Shown piece by piece: positions 34,400 through 43,593 of a stretch of DNA of 64,000 bases (its first letter is position 1; each line of letters begins with the position of its first letter). Both the position numbers and the translations under genes were made by a program. The stretch is from JAKQLP01 sp964562165 (lineage in GTDB: Bacteria > Patescibacteriota > Dojkabacteria > B142 > OLB20): NCBI GenBank assembly GCA_964562165.1, contig CAZLRZ010000001.1:17028-81027 (forward strand). Reading direction: 5' to 3'. Under the pieces are notes generated by a model that was given only the letters and a program-made list of their open reading frames with translations, had not been told where the DNA came from and searched no databases.

Positions 34400-35455
34400 T
34401 TAATTTGAACCACCAAGACTAAAATTGATAGTGTTAACCGATAAATCGTAATTTAAAACAACTTGATCTCCCTCATTTAATCCGGATACTATTTCGACCA
34501 AAGAATTATTATTAACTCCAGTTTGGATTTCTTTTTCAGAAATTTTTAACAAGGCTCCGGATTCGTCAAATTCAGGAACATAAACAAATGATTTCCCACT
34601 TTTCTCTCTGATTGCAGATGAGGATAATGACAAAACATTGGGGGTTTTATTAACTGTAATTAATCCATTAATAGTCATTTCAGCAAGTAAAGTTTGTTGC
34701 TCTGGAATTGAGGCTTTAACAATGTAGTTAACAACACCGGCAACGTTGGTTCCGCTAGGATTAATTTGAATAATCTTACCTGTAATAGATTTTCCAACTG
34801 CTTCAATTTCTAATTTGATCTCCTGATCGAGTTTCACTTTAGATACATCTAATTCATTAACTGTAAGGTTTGCCACCAATTCACCACTTTCGCCAATAAC
34901 TAGCGCCGGAGTCAGTTGTGAAATACTAGCAAAATCGCCAACCTTGAGGTTTAGAGTGGAAACAACGCCATCAGCAGGGCTTTTTATAATTGCATTTTCT
35001 AAATTTCTTTTGGCATTTTCTTGGTTGACCCAAGTAATATTAACTTGTTGCTGTGCTTGTTTAACTGAGTAATCATCAACGATTGGGGCGTTTTTTAATT
35101 TATCGCGTCCGTAAACTGCTGAGTTAAAAGAATATTGGGAGCTTTTGTATGCACTTTGGAGATCAGTATCGTCTAAACGTAAAAGCTCTTGATCTTTTTT
35201 AACAAAGTCTCCAACTTTAACACTTACGGATACCACTTTGGCATTTATTCTTGGATTTACATTAAAGGTGTTTTTGAAGCTAACCGATCCATTTGCATTC
35301 ACTTGTTCAATAATGTCTGTCTTTTTTACAGATTCATAAATATAATCGGCTTTATTTGTGTTTTGTACTGGGCGAAACACAAGAATCAAAGCCAATATTA
35401 TTAGGCCTAGAAAAAACCACCACTTTTTCTTTTTAAAAAATGACATTTTTGACAT
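34400..35455 (-). CDS. HlyD/MacA-type membrane fusion (adaptor) protein
   Basis: 351 residues. An N-terminal basic stretch and one helix (WWFFLGLIILALILVFRPV) lead to a lipoyl-like half (NGSVSFKNTFNVNPRINAKV), a helical hairpin of only moderate length, the second lipoyl half (IIKSPADGVVSTLNLKVGDF) and beta-barrel domains. It is the adaptor of the ABC exporter. In an organism likely without an outer membrane, it would act in the cell wall zone rather than docking to an outer-membrane channel (inference). The ATG at 35455 is supported by a TGATATACT box 6 nt before it. Confidence 0.9.
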   Translation of the reverse strand: MSKMSFFKKKKWWFFLGLIILALILVFRPVQNTNKADYIYESVKKTDIIEQVNANGSVSFKNTFNVNPRINAKVVSVSVKVGDFVKKDQELLRLDDTDLQSAYKSSQYSFNSAVYGRDKLKNAPIVDDYSVKQAQQQVNITWVNQENAKRNLENAIIKSPADGVVSTLNLKVGDFASISQLTPALVIGESGELVANLTVNELDVSKVKLDQEIKLEIEAVGKSITGKIIQINPSGTNVAGVVNYIVKASIPEQQTLLAEMTINGLITVNKTPNVLSLSSSAIREKSGKSFVYVPEFDESGALLKISEKEIQTGVNNNSLVEIVSGLNEGDQVVLNYDLSVNTINFSLGGSN

Positions 35456-35461
35456 AAAGCG

Positions 35462-35470
35462 AGTATATCA
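35462..35470 (-). promoter_or_regulatory. Extended -10 box 6 nt before the ABC adaptor start
   Basis: Minus strand TGATATACT (TG-A-TATACT), then CGCTTT, then the ATG. The predicted transcription start falls on or next to the start codon, so the exporter operon mRNA is probably leaderless. Confidence 0.55.
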
Positions 35471-35475
35471 TATTG

Positions 35476-35481
35476 TATAAT
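35476..35481 (+). promoter_or_regulatory. -10 box 6 nt before the elp3 start
   Basis: A perfect TATAAT, then ATTGTA, then the ATG at 35488. A TTGACA lies at 35449-35454 but 21 bp away, longer than ideal, so it may not be the -35. Only 32 bp separate the two divergent start codons, which forces both promoters to overlap and both leaders to be very short or absent. Confidence 0.55.
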
Positions 35482-35487
35482 ATTGTA

Positions 35488-37191
35488 ATGACTTTACAAT
35501 ACAAAAAAATGCAGGTCCCTATTGAGTTCTTTAAAGAGCTCGAAAACTTAAAAAAAGTTAATAATAAAAGAATTCAGATTTTGCTTCGGAAGTACCCAAG
35601 AGGTCACGAATTATTTAGCCGTGATCAATTGATTTCATCGTATAAAGAATATTGCGAAAAAGGTTTAATGAGCTTAGATAGTGAAATCCTAGACGTACTA
35701 AAATTAAAGCCTAGCAGAACAATGTCAGGGGTTACAGTTATTACTGTCTTAACAAAACCCTACCCTTGCCCAGGAAAGTGCATTTTTTGCCCTAATGATA
35801 TTAGAATGCCAAAAAGCTATATAAGTTCAGAGCCCGGTGCTCAAAGAGCAGCCAGGAATGCATTTGATCCATATCTGCAAACATACAATCGTTTACTTGC
35901 CCTAAAAAATATTGGCCACAATACTGAAAAAATCGAATTAATAGTTCTTGGAGGGACTTGGTCTTTTTACCCTATCGAATACAAAATTTGGTTTATAAAA
36001 AGATGCTTTGAGGCCATGAACGACTTTGGAGTTATGGACGGCCGAATCGAAAAGGCTTCAATGCTAGTAGAAGACCCGATGAAAGATAAAAATGAAGTTG
36101 TCACCTACAATTCAAAAATCAACTTTGAAAGACTTGTAAAAAACGAATCAGCAACTTGGGAAGAACTTTTTGAAGAACAACTCAAAAATCAAAATGCAAA
36201 ATCGAGGAATGTTGGTTTAGTTTTGGAAACTAGGCCCGATTATATTTCACCCAAAGAGATCCAAGAATTAAGGCAATTTGGCGCAACAAAAATTCAAATA
36301 GGAGTCCAATCTTTAAACGATATTGTTTTAGAAAAAAACCAAAGAGGCACAACAAGAGCTCAAATTGTAAACGCTGTTAATTTAATCCGATCAGCCGGAT
36401 TTAAAATCCATGCCCATTGGATGCCAAATTTGTACGGATCATCGATTGAAATCGACAAACAGGATTATTTGGATTTATTTGAATTAGTTAAACCTGACGA
36501 GTTGAAAATTTATCCGACATCAATCATTAAAGGCACATTGCTTTATAAATATTTCAATGAAGGCAAATACAAACCATATAGTAATGAAGAATTAATTGAG
36601 CTTCTAAAGTTTTGTTTAAAGAACACACCAAAATACTGCAGACTCACACGTATTATCCGAGACATTCCATCAAATGAAATTGAAGCCGGAAACAAAACAA
36701 CAAATCTTAGACAAATCATTGAAAATGAACTTATAAAAGAAGGAACACCTTGCCAATGCATCAGATGCCGAGAAGTGAAAAATACTAAGGTAATTTTTGA
36801 ATCTTTAGGGAAAAACATCTTAGCGTACAAATCGCAAGTTGGGACTGACTATTTCATTACGCTTGAAACGGAAAACAAAATCGCAGGGTTTTTACGTCTT
36901 TTTTTGTCAGACAAAAATGAATCTATCGAAAATGAACTTTATAAAGAGGTCAAAGATTCTGCAATAATTCGTGAAGTCCACGTCTATGGGCAGGTCGTAG
37001 GCATAGGCAAATCAATCGGCGAAAAGACTCAACATACAGGAGTTGGGAAAACTTTAGTCGCAGCAGCCGAAGAAATTGCCATTAATAATAAATTCAAAAA
37101 AATCAGCGTAATATCTGCAATCGGAACAAGAGAATATTACAAAAAGCTTGGCTATACTTCACAAAAGATGTTCCAAACAAAAGAGCTTTAA
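35488..37191 (+). CDS. elp3: Elp3-family tRNA U34 carboxymethyltransferase (radical SAM + GNAT)
   Basis: 567 residues from the ATG; a TTG 15 bp upstream is less likely because the TATAAT box would then be inside the gene. The radical SAM cluster cysteines are C94, C98 and C101 (CPGKCIFC), followed by MPKSYISSEPGAQRAARNA, VGLVLETRPDYISPKEIQEL and TKIQIGVQSLNDIVLEKNQR, all strong Elp3 features. The C-terminal GNAT domain contains VREVHVYG-type REVHVYGQVVGIG and GVGKTLVAAAE. Elp3 uses acetyl-CoA and SAM to build cm5U at the wobble uridine. It works alone in bacteria and archaea that lack the other Elongator subunits. Confidence 0.93.
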   Translation: MTLQYKKMQVPIEFFKELENLKKVNNKRIQILLRKYPRGHELFSRDQLISSYKEYCEKGLMSLDSEILDVLKLKPSRTMSGVTVITVLTKPYPCPGKCIFCPNDIRMPKSYISSEPGAQRAARNAFDPYLQTYNRLLALKNIGHNTEKIELIVLGGTWSFYPIEYKIWFIKRCFEAMNDFGVMDGRIEKASMLVEDPMKDKNEVVTYNSKINFERLVKNESATWEELFEEQLKNQNAKSRNVGLVLETRPDYISPKEIQELRQFGATKIQIGVQSLNDIVLEKNQRGTTRAQIVNAVNLIRSAGFKIHAHWMPNLYGSSIEIDKQDYLDLFELVKPDELKIYPTSIIKGTLLYKYFNEGKYKPYSNEELIELLKFCLKNTPKYCRLTRIIRDIPSNEIEAGNKTTNLRQIIENELIKEGTPCQCIRCREVKNTKVIFESLGKNILAYKSQVGTDYFITLETENKIAGFLRLFLSDKNESIENELYKEVKDSAIIREVHVYGQVVGIGKSIGEKTQHTGVGKTLVAAAEEIAINNKFKKISVISAIGTREYYKKLGYTSQKMFQTKEL

Positions 37192-37254
37192 AATTCATTT
37201 GCTTACTTTCTTAAATTTCTCTACAATTTTTTATATACAATTAATTTGTAGTTT

Positions 37255-37701
37255 ATGATTTATATCGGTTCAGATCACGCAGGCTTTAATACCAAAGAAA
37301 TAGTAAAAAGATATCTATCCTCTATTGGATTACTCCACAAAGATATGGGGCCGTTTGAATTTATCCAAGATGATGACTATCCCTTATTTGCTTTTGACGT
37401 AGCGGAAGCTGCTGCAAGAGAGCCCTTTTCACTTGGTATTTTAATCTGCAGCAGCGGAACCGGAATGGTTATTGCCGCAAACAAAGTTAAAGGGGCAAGA
37501 GCCGCTTGTATTCAATCGGTAGAAAGCGCAAGACTATCAAAGGAACACAATAATTGTAATGTTTTGGTAATTGATAATTTAACCTTTAATGAGGCTAAAG
37601 ATTTTGAAATAATTAAGACATTTATTTTCACAGCTTTTTCGCAAGAAGAAAGGCATATTCGAAGACTAAAACAGATATCTGACTATGAATCGAGTAATTA
37701 A
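37255..37701 (+). CDS. rpiB: Ribose-5-phosphate isomerase B
   Basis: 148 residues. MIYIGSDHAGFNTKEIVKRY at the N-terminus and LGILICSSGTGMVIAANKVK, carrying the catalytic cysteine in CSSGTGM, mark the RpiB/LacAB family. It interconverts ribose 5-phosphate and ribulose 5-phosphate. The 3' end overlaps the following Rpe-like gene by 17 bp, and a transaldolase lies next door, so this is a small pentose-phosphate cluster. Confidence 0.94.
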   Translation: MIYIGSDHAGFNTKEIVKRYLSSIGLLHKDMGPFEFIQDDDYPLFAFDVAEAAAREPFSLGILICSSGTGMVIAANKVKGARAACIQSVESARLSKEHNNCNVLVIDNLTFNEAKDFEIIKTFIFTAFSQEERHIRRLKQISDYESSN

Positions 37702-38335
37702 AATACACCCCGCCCCATTAGTTACCAATTTCACAGACTTACTTTTTCAAGTTGGAGCTTTAGTAGCTGTAACAAAAGATTTCGATATAGATATTGTCGA
37801 TTGGGCCCGTACTAAATCCCGAACAATAGGCGTTTCGGACGCATTAAATCTTAAAGGAGAACTTAATTTAACCTTTGACTTAATGATGGATTTCCCATCC
37901 AAAAGTATAAAAAAATTAATAAATGAACCTAGAGTTAAAACTATAATAATAAATCTCGACTGCAAGGAAGATATTTCCTATTTGATCGACTTGATTCACC
38001 ACTATAAAAAAGACGTGGGGATTTCTATGAACCCCGATAATTCTTTAGAACAGATATTGCCATATCATAAGCTTATTGACATGATTCAGATATTTACTGT
38101 GGAACCTGGAAAACAAGGCTCACCATTATTAGTTTCTCGACTAAATTTATTAAACAAATTAAGAGAGACTGGATTTAAGGGGAAATTGGGGATAGATGGA
38201 TCTATCAATTTAAAAACAATCGAAACTATTTTAAAATACCCTGTGGATATACTGAGCGTAGGATCCTATTTATGTAAATCTACGGAACCTCATAAAAGTT
38301 TTAAAGAATTAGAATCAGCTATACTAAAGGCTTAA
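37685..38335 (+). CDS. Ribulose-phosphate 3-epimerase-like protein, altered metal site
   Basis: 216 residues, the length of Rpe, with the barrel landmarks in order: FDIDIVDW for VHFDVMDN, TFDLMM for DVHLMV, ISMNPDNSLEQIL, FTVEPGKQGSPLL for VNPGFGGQSF, GIDGSI for EVDGGV, and a phosphate-binding end LSVGSYL. Compared from memory with E. coli Rpe, both metal-binding histidines are aspartates while the two catalytic aspartates are kept. It is placed between RpiB and transaldolase genes, supporting a pentose-phosphate role. Another ribulose-phosphate-binding barrel is possible. Confidence 0.65.
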   Translation: MNRVIKIHPAPLVTNFTDLLFQVGALVAVTKDFDIDIVDWARTKSRTIGVSDALNLKGELNLTFDLMMDFPSKSIKKLINEPRVKTIIINLDCKEDISYLIDLIHHYKKDVGISMNPDNSLEQILPYHKLIDMIQIFTVEPGKQGSPLLVSRLNLLNKLRETGFKGKLGIDGSINLKTIETILKYPVDILSVGSYLCKSTEPHKSFKELESAILKA

Positions 38336-38975
38336 GTCCAGCCTCTTTATAATCACTCAAAAACTTTTCAAGCCCTTTTGTTGTTAGTTCATGCTTTGAA
38401 AGTTTTTCTAGAATTTCTGGAGGAATAGTTGCCACATCAGCGCCAATTAAGGTTACTTGCTTTACTGTGACATCCGATCGGATTGAAGCCGCAAGAACTA
38501 ATGAGTTAAATTTATACCCATGAACGATTGCTACAATTTCCTTAAGAACTTCTAATCCGTTTTCTCCATTGTCATCAAGCCTTCCTAAAAAGGGACTGAT
38601 GTATGTTGCCCCAGCTTTTGCAGCTAATAATGCTTGGTTGGGTGAAAATACTAATGTGACATTGGTTTTTATTCCTTCTTGAGTTAAGACTTTAACTGCT
38701 TTTAAGCCTTCTTCGATAAGTGGAATTTTAACAACGACATTTTTATTTAGTAGAGCAAGTGAACGAGCCTCCCTTAAGATCCCTTCATAGTCAGTCGATA
38801 GCACTTCAAGGCTTATTGGCCCATCAACAATTTGAAAAATCTCTTTTACAACATCTTCAAATGGTCTGCCGACTTTTGAGGCAAGTGAGGGGTTTGTTGT
38901 AACTCCATCGATCATTCCCATTTCCCAATATTTTCGAATTAAGCTTGGATCAGCAGTATCAATAAAGATTTTCAT
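38319..38975 (-). CDS. tal: Transaldolase, TalC/FSA-type short form
   Basis: 218 residues. MKIFIDTADPSLIRKYWEMG, GVTTNPSLASKVGRPF, the Schiff-base lysine K83 in NVVVKIPL, TNVTLVFSPNQALLAAKAGA and ISPFLGRLDD are hallmarks of the small transaldolase/fructose-6-phosphate aldolase family. It shuffles C3 units between sugar phosphates. Transaldolase and F6P aldolase activity cannot be separated from sequence alone. Convergent overlap of 17 bp with the Rpe-like gene. Confidence 0.93.
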   Translation of the reverse strand: MKIFIDTADPSLIRKYWEMGMIDGVTTNPSLASKVGRPFEDVVKEIFQIVDGPISLEVLSTDYEGILREARSLALLNKNVVVKIPLIEEGLKAVKVLTQEGIKTNVTLVFSPNQALLAAKAGATYISPFLGRLDDNGENGLEVLKEIVAIVHGYKFNSLVLAASIRSDVTVKQVTLIGADVATIPPEILEKLSKHELTTKGLEKFLSDYKEAGLKPLV

Positions 38976-39004
38976 TTTGAGCAGTTTTAATAATTAAAAA
39001 TATT

Positions 39005-39427
39005 TTAACAAAAATTGCTTAATTCTCCTTCAATCGGCCTTGCATAATGGGTTGATTCAATTTTTTGAAAGCCTTGAGATTCATACCATTTAATTAAAAT
39101 TGGTCGGCAATTGATCGAAATTTCTACAGCTTTCAAAAGCTTTAACCGATCAATTGCCTCAAGAATTAAGGCTCTTCCTATCCCGTGACTTCGGTATTCT
39201 TCATCTACCACTAATTTATATATTTGACCTTTGATGCCATCAAATCCAACCAAGGTTATTCCGACGATCTTATTATCCACAATAGCTTTTACAGAAGTTT
39301 CGGAATTCTTTTTTAAATATCCGTCAAGCATTTTGGCTTCGGCTTCAGGGATTAAATGCCTAGATTCCAAAAAACTTTTCACTTCGTTAAGATCTTCGAT
39401 TTTAATTGATTGATATTTAACTTCCAT
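39005..39427 (-). CDS. GNAT-family N-acetyltransferase
   Basis: 140 residues with the acetyl-CoA loop in VDEEYRSHGIGRALILEAID and the late strand LIKWYESQGFQKIES. It is a small single-domain GNAT; the substrate is unknown. Gene order (13 bp after the guanylyltransferase gene, 29 bp before the transaldolase) suggests co-transcription with the sugar-nucleotide genes, but that does not define its role. Confidence 0.85.
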   Translation of the reverse strand: MEVKYQSIKIEDLNEVKSFLESRHLIPEAEAKMLDGYLKKNSETSVKAIVDNKIVGITLVGFDGIKGQIYKLVVDEEYRSHGIGRALILEAIDRLKLLKAVEISINCRPILIKWYESQGFQKIESTHYARPIEGELSNFC

Positions 39428-39440
39428 TTTTATAAAGTTT

Positions 39441-40517
39441 TTACAAATATTTTTCTAAATCGGTTCCTTCAAATTTCTTTAGCAACTCTTTGAGTTTAGT
39501 ATTATCTTCTTTAGGAAAGATTGCAATTACATCAGGAGTGTTAACAACTACAAAGCCATCAATCCCAATTGTGGTGATCATTTTACTATCTTCGTAATTG
39601 TAGATAATACTATCGGTTGTTTGATAAGGATAGACATTTCCTTTGGTGACGACATCATCTTTGTTTTTTTCGAGTGCTTCTTTTAGTGCGATCCATTCCC
39701 CGACGTCGCTCCAACCCATGTCTGAGTGGATTATTAAAGCTTCACCAGGAAAAACTTTTTCAGCAAAAACATAGTCGGCGGAGATCTTCTCTAGTAGTGC
39801 ATATTTAGCATTCGCTTCGTCTGAAAAATTCGAATTAACAACCTCTTGGCAAACACTAAAGATTTTTTTATTTGTTTGCTCTACTTTTGCAAGATAAGCT
39901 GATGATTTTACAACCCAATATCCCGGATTCCAAGCATATTCGCCTGAGAGCAAATATTCTTCGGCCACTTGTTGACTTGGTTTTTCAACGAATCGAATAA
40001 ATTTCTTTAAAACATTTTTTGGATTATTGAAAACCTGGAGTTCTTTTCCAAATTTTAAGTAACCTCTATGAGGAGAAGCAAATCTTGCAGGTACGGCAAT
40101 AAAAACGAATTTATCATTAATTTTTACTTGATTTTCCGCTTCAATTAAAGCGTCAATATATGTTTTATTGTCTTTGATCAAATTGTCCGCCCACCTTATA
40201 ATTACAACTTCATCAGGGAATTTTTTGTTGAGATATGCAACTGCTAAAGTTACTGCAGGGCCTGTATCTCGCATAACAGGGTCAAAAATGAAATTTTCTG
40301 GATTTATCTCGGGCAAAATAGATTTGATCTCTTTTTCATAAACCTTACCTGTACAAAAGAAGATATCCTCTTTTTGAATTCCTTCTAAAAGTTGCTCATA
40401 CGCAAGTCTAACTAGGGGTTTGTCACCCTGAACATTTTGAAATTGTTTAGGATTATTAATCCTACTTGCTGGCCAAAAACGTTTTCCTGTGCCACCTGCA
40501 AAAACTACTATTTTCAT
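39441..40517 (-). CDS. manC: Mannose-1-phosphate guanylyltransferase
   Basis: 358 residues. The nucleotidyltransferase signature FAGGTGKRFWPASRINNPKQ starts the protein; FIRFVEKPSQQVAEEYLLSG and HSDMGWSDVGEWIALKEAL are typical of the GDP-mannose pyrophosphorylase family. It forms GDP-mannose from mannose 1-phosphate and GTP. It lacks the C-terminal isomerase domain of bifunctional enzymes. The phosphohexomutase gene lies 24 bp upstream in the same operon, giving the two preceding steps. Confidence 0.92.
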   Translation of the reverse strand: MKIVVFAGGTGKRFWPASRINNPKQFQNVQGDKPLVRLAYEQLLEGIQKEDIFFCTGKVYEKEIKSILPEINPENFIFDPVMRDTGPAVTLAVAYLNKKFPDEVVIIRWADNLIKDNKTYIDALIEAENQVKINDKFVFIAVPARFASPHRGYLKFGKELQVFNNPKNVLKKFIRFVEKPSQQVAEEYLLSGEYAWNPGYWVVKSSAYLAKVEQTNKKIFSVCQEVVNSNFSDEANAKYALLEKISADYVFAEKVFPGEALIIHSDMGWSDVGEWIALKEALEKNKDDVVTKGNVYPYQTTDSIIYNYEDSKMITTIGIDGFVVVNTPDVIAIFPKEDNTKLKELLKKFEGTDLEKYL

Positions 40518-40541
40518 AATGACAAATTAATAATTAAATAA

Positions 40542-42653
40542 TTATATCCCTAAAAAACTTTTAATGCCTATACCATTTTTTTCTTTGAATGCCCCATCAA
40601 CCTTTTGAATGGCGTCCGTCCCTAAAAATGCTAATAATTCATTCAGTTTTTTATTTTTCACAACAGGATCTTCAATTGATTTTAAGGCTTCAATTTCAGG
40701 CTCTATTTGGAAATACTTAATTTTACTAAGGGCATCTAATTGCCAGAAAAGTAAAAAGCCTCTATCTGGAAAATCGATATTGATAATTTTATAACAGTAT
40801 TTAATTACTGCCTTTTCAAGTTCTTTCATCACGCTCATTACATAAGCCTTTTCTTCTTCAAGTTTTGTATTTTCGTTAGCCGATAAGCCAATTTCAAAAT
40901 AGAATTTGGTCTTTGGTTCTGTTCCTGATGGCCTTACAACAACATGCATGTATTTGATTTGCTCCGTTGTTTTGAATTTTATCTTTAAGACATTTCTAGA
41001 GACTTTGTCCGTCTCGGATTTAAAAGGCTCACCTTGCCAATAATCTTTAATCTTTTCGATTTCAAAATCTCCAAAGGCTGTTGGAGGATTAGTCCTCAAC
41101 CCTTGTTGAATCTGATTCATTTTATTCATTCCTTCAGCTCCCGGTAAACGAATTTCAGTTAAATAGTTTTGGTAATATCCATATTCTTCATATAAAGAAT
41201 CTAAGTATTGACCTAATGTTTTACCTTGTCGTTTTAATAATGAGGCAAGTTCCGAAACTAAGATGGCAGGAACGCAAGTATCTTTATCGCGGATGTATCC
41301 TCCAATAACACTACCATGACTTTCTTCTCCGGCAATTAATAGATTCTCCAGTTCTCCTTTCTTTTCCATCTCATTCATTATTTGGCCAATATATTTAAAA
41401 CCAACAAATAAATCACTTTCGATTTTGACTCCAAATTTTTCGGCTAAAACCTCAAGGAGATTAGTAGTGACTAAAGTTTTTAAAATAAGTTTCTCGCTAT
41501 TTAATTTATTCTGTCTTTTTAATTCTTCAAGTAAATAAATTGTTTCGAAAATCATAATTTCGTTACCGGTAAAGAATCGCCAAGAGTCGTTTTCTTTGGA
41601 CATTAAGCCAATTCTATCCGCGTCCGGGTCTGCTACTATTATTATGTCTGAATTAATTGCACTTGCTTCAGGCAATAAATTTGTATATGCTTCGGTAACT
41701 TCGGGATTAGGAATGTTAAATATGATGCCCGGGAAACTCGGATCAGGCTCCGAGGTCTTTTTATCCATTGTTATATCAAAGTTTAATGACTTTAAAACAG
41801 GATAAACGGATGTTGATGCCGTTCCATGAAATGGAGAGAAAAATATTTTAATATCTCTATAATCTGCAAGTGAACTTTTAGCTGCTGATTCGATATATGC
41901 ATTATGGTCTTGCTCTGTCAAAAATTCAAAAAGACCTTGATTTTTTGCTTGATCTAAATCAATAGTATTAATTATTTCAACTTCTTTGGTAACAATATCC
42001 ACTAATTCCTCATCAAATGGAGGGATAAGCTGACCGCCATTTTCATCGACTACCTTCTTGCCATTATACTCGGGGGGATTGTGCGAAGCACTTATCATAT
42101 CTCCACCCACGCAATGTTTTCTTCGCACTTGGAAAGAAAGCTCAGGTGTTGAAGAAAAGCTGTTAAACATAAAGACTTTAATCCCGTTACCTGCATAAAC
42201 CATTGCGGCTTTTTCGGCTAAATCTCTGCAACTTAAATCTTTTAATGGATTAAGCCTTGAGTCATCAAAAACACCTTTTTTCACATACTGTCTAACATCA
42301 TACGAAATAACTATTCCCCTAGTTTTAGCTTCGTCTCCGAATTTTGTTAATAAATATTGCGAATGACCCTGAGCAGAAAGTTGAATTGTAATTGTATTGA
42401 TTCTGTTTGGGCCAATTCCAACCAATCCTCTACGTCCACCTGTTCCAAATGGAATGACTTGATAAAACGAATCTAGTAAAAGATCCCATTTTTTTGATTC
42501 TACTAAGTATTCAATTTGAGGGATATATTCTTTGTACATCGGGTCATTAAGCCAGATTTCGATGTTTTTAATTGCTTCTTCTTTGTATTTTTCGTCAATG
42601 GATATTTCGCTAAAGCCCTTTTGAATCTGTATTAGTAAATCAGAATTTCCCAT
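40542..42653 (-). CDS. Phosphoglucomutase/phosphomannomutase, long form
   Basis: About 703 residues from ATG 42653; an upstream extension into apbE is possible but unneeded. The active-site serine loop is GGDMISASHNPPEYNGKKV, the metal loop is IIVADPDADRIGLM, the sugar loop GEESHGSVIGGY and the phosphate-binding loop VVRPSGTEPKTKFYFE. It interconverts hexose 1- and 6-phosphates. About 100 extra C-terminal residues beyond the last domain, plus a longer N-terminal region, make it larger than a standard 450-580 residue enzyme. It sits beside manC, so mannose phosphate is a plausible substrate. Confidence 0.9.
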   Translation of the reverse strand: MGNSDLLIQIQKGFSEISIDEKYKEEAIKNIEIWLNDPMYKEYIPQIEYLVESKKWDLLLDSFYQVIPFGTGGRRGLVGIGPNRINTITIQLSAQGHSQYLLTKFGDEAKTRGIVISYDVRQYVKKGVFDDSRLNPLKDLSCRDLAEKAAMVYAGNGIKVFMFNSFSSTPELSFQVRRKHCVGGDMISASHNPPEYNGKKVVDENGGQLIPPFDEELVDIVTKEVEIINTIDLDQAKNQGLFEFLTEQDHNAYIESAAKSSLADYRDIKIFFSPFHGTASTSVYPVLKSLNFDITMDKKTSEPDPSFPGIIFNIPNPEVTEAYTNLLPEASAINSDIIIVADPDADRIGLMSKENDSWRFFTGNEIMIFETIYLLEELKRQNKLNSEKLILKTLVTTNLLEVLAEKFGVKIESDLFVGFKYIGQIMNEMEKKGELENLLIAGEESHGSVIGGYIRDKDTCVPAILVSELASLLKRQGKTLGQYLDSLYEEYGYYQNYLTEIRLPGAEGMNKMNQIQQGLRTNPPTAFGDFEIEKIKDYWQGEPFKSETDKVSRNVLKIKFKTTEQIKYMHVVVRPSGTEPKTKFYFEIGLSANENTKLEEEKAYVMSVMKELEKAVIKYCYKIINIDFPDRGFLLFWQLDALSKIKYFQIEPEIEALKSIEDPVVKNKKLNELLAFLGTDAIQKVDGAFKEKNGIGIKSFLGI

Positions 42654-43593
42654 AGTTAAAATTATTAGATTTAAAAATATTACCTTGAAAATCAACTAAA
42701 AAGCCTTTATAGCCTTTTCTATTAATTATTGATAAGCCGTTTTTACCCAACAGAAACAAAACAGTTGCCCACAGGTCGCTTTCAGTTGCGGTTGGGGCAA
42801 TTACGAACGATTGTGATGTTTCATTTACCGGGAATCCTGTTTTTGGACTCAGTAAATGATGAAATATTCCGACCTTTCTTGCCCAACCCCCAGACCCTGA
42901 TATGCTTTCATTTTCAAGAACGACTTTCCCCCATGAATCAACTTTATCTTCTAAGTTTAAACCGGAATTTGGCAAATCCGCTTTATATAGACCAATAGTC
43001 CAAGGCAGGCCTTCTGAATTCACTCCGTATGACCTTATATCTCCCCCTGCATTTATTAATATACCATCAAATTTAAATTTTCGCAGAAAATTAAAAGCGA
43101 GATCAACAGCATATCCTTTACCAATACTACCTAAATCGATTTTCTGATTCTTCTTTAATAATATTTGATTTGTATCAGGATTGATGACTATTTCATTTGG
43201 AGAAGGCCTGCCTTTGCACATCTTAATAACCTCCTCCGAAAGCTTATTATTTGATAATCCTTTAAACGAACCCTCCGAATCATATCCGTACAATTCAAGT
43301 AAATCGATAATTGTTGGATCGTAAATCCCATCGGTTTCTTTGGATACCTTTAATACTTTGGAAATCAAATCGAACAATTCTTTAGAAACAACTCCGTCTT
43401 TTAACTTCCCGTTATTTAACAGTGAAAGCTCGCTATCTTTTTTGAATCTGGAGAATTTATTAACAACGTCCTTAAAGAAATCATAAGATTTGTAGAGTTT
43501 TTCTTTCGTGAAAATAGTGCCTCGAGTTGAAACTATTTGAATACGGATAATTGTATTCATAAAGACTTCCTCAGCGCTGTAAATCATGGCCAT
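42640..43593 (-). CDS. apbE: ApbE, FAD:protein FMN transferase
   Basis: 317 residues. DLGSIGKGYAVDLAF, LINAGGDIRSYG, the HHLLSPKTGFPVNE segment and APTATESDLWATVLF are canonical ApbE motifs. ApbE attaches FMN to a Thr/Ser of target proteins outside or at the membrane. No lipobox is seen at the N-terminus, and the start overlaps the cohesin-like gene by 23 bp; an internal ATG at 43560 is an alternative start. No obvious NqrC/RnfG-type target is encoded in the window. Confidence 0.92.
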   Translation of the reverse strand: MAMIYSAEEVFMNTIIRIQIVSTRGTIFTKEKLYKSYDFFKDVVNKFSRFKKDSELSLLNNGKLKDGVVSKELFDLISKVLKVSKETDGIYDPTIIDLLELYGYDSEGSFKGLSNNKLSEEVIKMCKGRPSPNEIVINPDTNQILLKKNQKIDLGSIGKGYAVDLAFNFLRKFKFDGILINAGGDIRSYGVNSEGLPWTIGLYKADLPNSGLNLEDKVDSWGKVVLENESISGSGGWARKVGIFHHLLSPKTGFPVNETSQSFVIAPTATESDLWATVLFLLGKNGLSIINRKGYKGFLVDFQGNIFKSNNFNYGKF

